NCBI GenBank assembly: GCA_903886165.1 | Contig: CAISLL010000378.1 | Coordinates: forward strand, 1 to 9,850 | From: an uncultured beta proteobacterium | GTDB taxonomy: Bacteria; Pseudomonadota; Gammaproteobacteria; Burkholderiales; Burkholderiaceae_C | DNA: 9,850 bases | Direction: 5' to 3' | Shown here: positions 6,914-9,850 of the stretch, piece by piece | Layout of the letters: each line of letters opens with the position of its first letter | Numbering within the stretch: position 1 is the first letter of the stretch | Notes under the pieces: generated by a model | The model's input: the letters and a program-made list of their open reading frames with translations, nothing else | The model's database searches: none | Told to the model about the DNA's origin: nothing | Made by a program: the position numbers and the translations under genes

Positions 6914-7755
6914 CACAAGCTCAACGCCAGCCCAAGGTAAAACGCCAGCTCACAGACCTGCTGTGTGGCTCCCAGACAGTCGCCGGTGAACCCGCCCAGA
7001 CGTCTCCAAAACCAGCGAGCCATCAAGCCCCAGGCCATCAGTGATGTCACCAGCGCGTTCATCAAGGCTTGCAGCAAACCCGAGTCAGTCAGGTTGATAG
7101 CTACAAAGTCAGTAGTTACCTGCACATATACAGTAAGGGCCACAGCCAATAAGAACCAAATAAACCCGGTGCCAAGCGCGGCCCCGCTGATCTGGTCGGC
7201 GAGCGGTTTTGACTTGGAGCCAGCGGCATCCCCCACATGCACCATCAACCTGATGGTGAGCAGCGGCCAGGTGCGCGAAGCCACATGTGCGACAAACAGC
7301 GCCAGCACCATCAGCGGTCCGCTGACGTCGCCCAGCAAGGCCAGCAGCGCCACCTTGCTCAACAGCGCCAGCACCACGGTAATGGCACCGAAGGCACCGA
7401 CACGCGAGTCTTTCATGATGACCAGCGCGCGGTCCCGGTCGGCACTGCCACCCAGGCCGTCTGCCACGTCGGCCAAACCATCTTCATGAAACGCACCGGT
7501 GATCAACACTCCCAGAACCGTGCCAAGGGCTGCCGCCACCAGCGGCGCGGCACCGGTAGGAGGCAGCGCCATGAGAAGGCCTGAGGTGAACACCGCCACC
7601 AAGAGCCCCACGAGCACCCCGACACCGGGAAAATGCCCGGCACTGTCGCGCAGCATGGCCGGGCTGAACCCCACCCAGTCAGCCAGCCGCCCGGTGACCG
7701 GGATGCGGGTAAAAAACTGCAAGCTGAGCAGGTAGTGGCGAATGAATTGCGTCAT
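6913..7755 (-). CDS. cobS: Adenosylcobinamide-GDP ribazoletransferase (cobalamin synthase)
   Basis: This is a 280-residue polytopic inner-membrane protein that joins alpha-ribazole (or its 5'-phosphate) to adenosylcobinamide-GDP, completing the lower ligand of the corrinoid. The N-terminus RHYLLSLQFFTRIPV, the catalytic/metal segment GAFHEDGLADVADG (87-100), DSRVGAFG (116-123) and the C-terminal GGFTGDCLGATQQ (254-266) are characteristic. Hydrophobic helices fill the space between them. ATG 7755 gives the normal N-terminus, although no good Shine-Dalgarno precedes it. At 280 residues it is longer than the roughly 250 usual for the family. The extra length probably lies around residues 202-221, encoded by an AT-rich stretch resembling the dispersed repeat. 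The gene is separated from cobT by a 462-bp gap with structured repeats, and is coupled to cobC by a TGATG overlap. Confidence 0.95.
   Translation of the reverse strand: MTQFIRHYLLSLQFFTRIPVTGRLADWVGFSPAMLRDSAGHFPGVGVLVGLLVAVFTSGLLMALPPTGAAPLVAAALGTVLGVLITGAFHEDGLADVADGLGGSADRDRALVIMKDSRVGAFGAITVVLALLSKVALLALLGDVSGPLMVLALFVAHVASRTWPLLTIRLMVHVGDAAGSKSKPLADQISGAALGTGFIWFLLAVALTVYVQVTTDFVAINLTDSGLLQALMNALVTSLMAWGLMARWFWRRLGGFTGDCLGATQQVCELAFYLGLALSL
7093..7152 (+). repeat. Dispersed ~55-bp repeat, copy inside cobS
   Basis: The plus strand reads TTGATAGCTACAAAG, then AGTTACCTGCACATATACAG and TAAGGGC. It shares GCTACAAAG and the AG-TAC-GC-CA spacing with the cobC copy, in the opposite orientation. 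Base composition is clearly more AT-rich than the flanks. In CobS it codes for residues about 202-221, between conserved motifs, and keeps the frame. This is the most divergent of the three copies, and assignment to the family is by eye. Confidence 0.4.
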
Positions 7756-7832
7756 GGTGTGGTCGTGGCCCAGTCGTGGTGTGGACTTGAAAGCTGGATT
7801 GTCTGACAGTTAAATCGAGGTTTTGGATCAAC

Positions 7833-7854
7833 TTTTGCTTTTGCTTTTGCTTTT
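7833..7854 (+). repeat. Hexanucleotide tandem repeat (TTTTGC)3-TTTT
   Basis: Three perfect TTTTGC units plus a fourth TTTT lie 78-99 bases upstream of the cobS start; on the cob-coding strand this reads as AAAAGC units. Such tracts can change copy number by slippage. The position would allow an effect on a cobS leader or promoter, but no promoter elements are identified. Confidence 0.85.
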
Positions 7855-7887
7855 CATCAAAACAAATCGCAAGCCTAAACGTCAAGG

Positions 7888-7965
7888 GGTGTGGGCAGGG
7901 CGGATGTCGAGGCCGATTTTAAAAAGCGAAGCGTATGAGGCCTCGGCGTCCGCCCTGCCCGCGCC
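7888..7965 (+). repeat. 78-nt hairpin element, copy 1
   Basis: The arms 7888-7914 and 7939-7965 pair along all 27 positions on the plus strand, with four G-T(U) wobbles (7890, 7892, 7905, 7907), around a 24-nt loop (7915-7938) that begins GATTTTAAAAAGCG. Two further G-C pairs can extend the foot (7886-7887 with 7966-7967). The structure has three parts: outer stem GGTGTGGG/CCCGCGCC, a middle stem of 15 pairs, and a GGCC/GGCC clamp at the loop. Homology to copy 2 stops sharply at the two ends, so the element boundary is well defined. It is not a canonical terminator, since no T-run follows. Confidence 0.85.
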
Positions 7966-8033
7966 CCGGTTCTATCAGCTGCATGCCCCCGGATTCCAAA
8001 GACCGAACAGCCGGGAACATTCTCTTTCTAAAC

Positions 8034-8111
8034 GGCGCGGGTGGGGTAAAGGCCCGGGCCTCATACGCTTCGCTTTTTAAAATCGGCCCAAACCTTTACC
8101 CCACCCACACC
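8034..8111 (-). repeat. 78-nt hairpin element, copy 2 (inverted)
   Basis: Read on the minus strand from 8111, this has the same length, the same outer stem (GGTGTGGG/CCCGCGCC), the same GGCC clamp and an identical 24-nt loop (8061-8084) as copy 1. The middle stem differs at nine of 15 positions, yet every pair is preserved (27 pairs, five G-T/U wobbles on the minus strand). On the plus strand those five become C-A mismatches. It therefore lies in the sense orientation of the cob transcript, whereas copy 1 is antisense to it. Confidence 0.85.
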
Positions 8112-8217
8112 TTGCGGTGTCGGTGCACTCGACTTGATTGAAGTCCTGTGTCAATGCCGCGCTTTGCCGTCTTATGGCTGCTTGATGGGAGGTGCGGCAC
8201 GCGGCAACCCTCGCTCT

Positions 8218-9306
8218 TCAAACCTTTTCAGCTTGTACTTCAGTTTGTTCGGACACACCGGCAGACTCAAAACTGGCCATCTCGCGCAGCATCGCGCACG
8301 CCGCCTGCAACAGCGGCCAGGCCAGCGCGCCACCTGAGCCCTCGCCCAAACGCAGGCCCAGATCCAGCAAGGCCTGCACACCCAGATGCTGCAACATGAA
8401 CTCATGGCCACGCTCGCCCGAACGGTGCGCAAACACACAACGCTGCAACACCAAGGGCTGCAACGCGTGCGCCACCAGCACCGCGCTGCTGGCAATGAAA
8501 CCATCCACCACCACCACCCGGCGCTCGTGAGCGGCCTGCAACACGGCACCCACCATGGTGGCAATCTCAAAACCGCCAAAAGCTGCCAACACGTCCAGCG
8601 GCGCTTTCGCATCCGGGTGGCGCGCCAGCACATCCCGCAAGATCGCAGTCTTGCGCAGCACCGCAGCGGCATCCAGCCCGGTGCCGGCGCCGGTACAGAC
8701 CTCAATGTTCAGCCCCGTCAGACGCGACAACAACAGCGAAGCCGCCGACGTGTTGCCAATGCCCATTTCCCCCAGCAGGAGGGCATTACCAGGCAAGCTC
8801 CTGACCAGCGCCACGCCGTTTTCAATGGCTTGCTGACATTGCGCCGGCGTCATCGCTGCCTGCTCGGAAGAATCAGCCGTGCCTTGTTCACCACCTGCCA
8901 CCTTGCACACACGCAAACCGGGGCGCTGACTGCCTGCGGGCAGCCCGGCCAGAAAGTCATGGTTGACACCGCAGTCAACCACCGTCAGTTCGATCTGGTT
9001 CGCCCTGGAAAAAACGCTCACTGCGGCGCCACCTGCCAGGAAGTTTTCCACCATCTGCCAGCTCACATCCTGCGGAAACGCTGACACACCGCGCCGCGCC
9101 AGCCCATGGTCGCCGGCGAACACCACCATTTGCGGTGCCCCCAGCACCGGCGCATCCGTGCCCAGAATCTCACCAATTTTCAAAGCCAATGATTCGAGAC
9201 GCCCGAGCGAGCCAAGTGGCTTGGTTTTGTTGTCAATCTTGTGTTGCAGGGCCTGCGTGAAGGCAGGGCTGCGGATATCTGCGAGTTCGGGCAACAAGGT
9301 GTTCAT
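8218..9306 (-). CDS. cobT: Nicotinate-nucleotide-dimethylbenzimidazole phosphoribosyltransferase
   Basis: This 362-residue cytosolic enzyme transfers phosphoribose from nicotinate mononucleotide to 5,6-dimethylbenzimidazole, giving alpha-ribazole-5'-phosphate, the precursor of the cobalamin lower ligand. Family landmarks are KPLGSLGRLE (29-38), FAGDHG (63-68), the loop GEMGIGNTSAA (179-189), GAGTGLD (206-212), and RLGEGSGGALAWPLL (319-333) with the probable catalytic Glu322, equivalent to Glu317 of the Salmonella enzyme. Length and motif order are normal. ATG 9306 has a good AGGA six bases upstream. It follows cobQ by 91 bp, a gap mostly filled by a dispersed repeat copy, and precedes the long structured gap before cobS. 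Confidence 0.97.
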   Translation of the reverse strand: MNTLLPELADIRSPAFTQALQHKIDNKTKPLGSLGRLESLALKIGEILGTDAPVLGAPQMVVFAGDHGLARRGVSAFPQDVSWQMVENFLAGGAAVSVFSRANQIELTVVDCGVNHDFLAGLPAGSQRPGLRVCKVAGGEQGTADSSEQAAMTPAQCQQAIENGVALVRSLPGNALLLGEMGIGNTSAASLLLSRLTGLNIEVCTGAGTGLDAAAVLRKTAILRDVLARHPDAKAPLDVLAAFGGFEIATMVGAVLQAAHERRVVVVDGFIASSAVLVAHALQPLVLQRCVFAHRSGERGHEFMLQHLGVQALLDLGLRLGEGSGGALAWPLLQAACAMLREMASFESAGVSEQTEVQAEKV

Positions 9307-9312
9307 ACGTTT

Positions 9313-9316
9313 TCCT
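9313..9316 (-). promoter_or_regulatory. Ribosome binding site of cobT
   Basis: The minus strand reads ACAGGAAAACGT directly before the ATG at 9306, giving AGGA with six bases of spacing. It supports this start for cobT. Confidence 0.65.
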
Positions 9317-9344
9317 GTACGTGTGTGAATGAATGAAAAGATTT

Positions 9345-9402
9345 ACTATCAAAAATGGAGCTTCATGCGTTTATAGCGAATGGGATATAGGCTCATTTTA
9401 TG
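9345..9402 (+). repeat. Dispersed ~55-bp repeat, intergenic copy between cobQ and cobT
   Basis: The plus strand begins ACTATCAAAAATGGAGCTTC and ends GATATAGGCTCATTTT. It is AT-rich, with short GAGC/GGCTC arms (9357-9360 with 9391-9394). It aligns with the cobC copy at GAGCT-C-GCG and at the TATA-GGC-ATTT end. I recall similar short repeats scattered in Comamonadaceae genomes, but cannot check this here. The distal end covers the cobQ stop codon (TAA at 9400-9398), so insertion of the repeat may have set the present C-terminus of CobQ. Confidence 0.55.
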
Positions 9403-9850
9403 AAAAATGATGGGGTTGGATCAGCAGCTTGCCAAGCACGCCGGGCTCAAAATGGGTGTCAATGAAATCGGCCATGCGCTCGAACACGGTCTCAAGCGTC
9501 GGCACCGGGCCTTGCAAATGGTGGCCAAACAGCGCTTGCAGGGCGAGCGGGTCTTCAAACAGTCCATGCAGGTAAATCCCCAGCACATTGCCAGCGGCGT
9601 TTTGCCAACCCAGGCCGTCGGGCAACACGGCGTGCGCGATGTCGCCCGCTTGTGCCATGGCACGGTGTTGTGTGGTTTGACCCTGGTGGATTTCATAGCC
9701 GCTGACCGGCGCGCCCGCCAGCGCATCCCAGGGGCCAGCGTGGCCCGTCGTGCGCGGGCATGCGTCCGGCAGCGGCTGAAAACGGGTATGGGTGCGGCAG
9801 ACTGTCTTGTCTTTTTCAAACACCGTCACCAGTGGCAGCAACCCGAGCCC
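9398..9850 (-). CDS. cobQ: Cobyric acid synthase, C-terminal part (5' end outside window)
   Basis: The last 150 residues are visible, and the frame is open through the right edge of the window. Cobyric acid synthase uses glutamine and ATP to amidate carboxylates b, d, e and g of adenosylcobyrinic acid a,c-diamide. This piece is the end of its class I glutamine amidotransferase domain. GLGLLPLVTVFEKDKTV at the left of the fragment, SGYEIHQGQT (about 50-59 of the fragment) and GIYLHGLFED, containing the catalytic-triad His at about 95, are characteristic of CobQ/CbiP. The nucleophilic Cys lies in the missing part. It is the first visible gene of the minus-strand series cobQ-cobT-cobS-cobC. The last codons and the TAA stop lie within a dispersed repeat copy, so the C-terminus may differ from that of relatives. 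Confidence 0.95.
   Translation of the reverse strand, partial: GLGLLPLVTVFEKDKTVCRTHTRFQPLPDACPRTTGHAGPWDALAGAPVSGYEIHQGQTTQHRAMAQAGDIAHAVLPDGLGWQNAAGNVLGIYLHGLFEDPLALQALFGHHLQGPVPTLETVFERMADFIDTHFEPGVLGKLLIQPHHFS

Larger units (their letters stand above)
7756..8217. other. cobT-cobS intergenic region with structured repeats
   Basis: This 462-bp stretch has no credible gene on either strand. It holds a TTTTGC tandem repeat near cobS, the two inverted 78-nt hairpin elements, and a 68-bp spacer (7966-8033) with only a weak CCCGG/CCGGG pairing. It is unexpectedly long for a gap inside a co-directional cob cluster. The minus strand has TTGACA around 8153-8148 but no matching -10 box. A short ACACC-TTGC-GGTGT hairpin (8107-8120) overlaps the outer end of the second element. 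I see no cobalamin riboswitch landmarks and no hairpin followed by a T-run on the minus strand. Confidence 0.6.

Noticed and set aside
7886..8111. Integron attC sites or a rho-independent terminator pair
   Set aside because: The ends lack the conserved attC core sequences and no integrase or cassette gene is present. Neither hairpin is followed by a T-run, and the covarying stem with constant loop is not terminator-like.
7756..8217. Cobalamin riboswitch upstream of cobS
   Set aside because: Neither strand shows a recognisable B12-box or the conserved core of that riboswitch; the strong structures here are the paired repeats instead.
8386..9084. Plus-strand open frame of 232 codons within cobT
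   Set aside because: It is antisense to cobT, rich in His, Arg and Gln as expected of a shadow frame, with no start signal or family resemblance.

Overview
The window looks like chromosome of a GC-rich betaproteobacterium, most likely Burkholderiales and probably Comamonadaceae (Rhodoferax/Polaromonas-like). The basis is gene content, high GC at third codon positions, and a short dispersed repeat of a kind I associate from memory with that family. No plasmid, phage or insertion-sequence gene is visible.

Layout. (1) 1-2258, plus strand: the C-terminal end of an ATP-grasp-like protein, coupled by a TGATG overlap to an asparagine-synthetase-type amidotransferase that resembles the N-acetylglutaminylglutamine amidotransferase (AsnO) branch. 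(2) 2406-2672, plus strand: a wrecked remnant of a membrane-anchored diguanylate cyclase. (3) 2673-3860, minus strand: a PLP-dependent class I/II aminotransferase, divergent from the next block. (4) 3991-6273, plus strand: a tight HDOD - nth (endonuclease III) - HDOD unit, in which two clearly paralogous HDOD signalling proteins flank a textbook base-excision-repair gene. (5) 6293-9850, minus strand, read right to left: cobQ (partial), cobT, cobS, cobC. These are late steps of adenosylcobalamin synthesis. CobQ amidates the corrin ring, CobT makes alpha-ribazole-5'-phosphate, CobS joins the lower ligand to the GDP-activated corrinoid, and CobC removes the phosphate.

The most unusual structure is in the 462-bp gap between cobT and cobS. 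Two 78-nt hairpins (7888-7965 plus sense, 8034-8111 minus sense) lie in inverted orientation. They share an identical 24-nt loop, an identical GGCC/GGCC clamp and identical outer 8-bp stems. Their 15-bp middle stems differ at nine pairs, eight of them changed on both sides, yet all 27 pairs are kept in each copy. The G-T wobbles occur only in the sense strand, so the element appears to be maintained as a folded single strand (RNA or ssDNA). The two loops are perfect reverse complements on either strand, giving a 32-bp perfect inverted repeat and a possible alternative fold.

A second repeat family of about 55 bp occurs three times: between cobQ and cobT (9345-9402, overlapping the cobQ stop), and as AT-rich, rare-codon patches inside cobS (7093-7152) and cobC (6645-6701), where it is read in frame.
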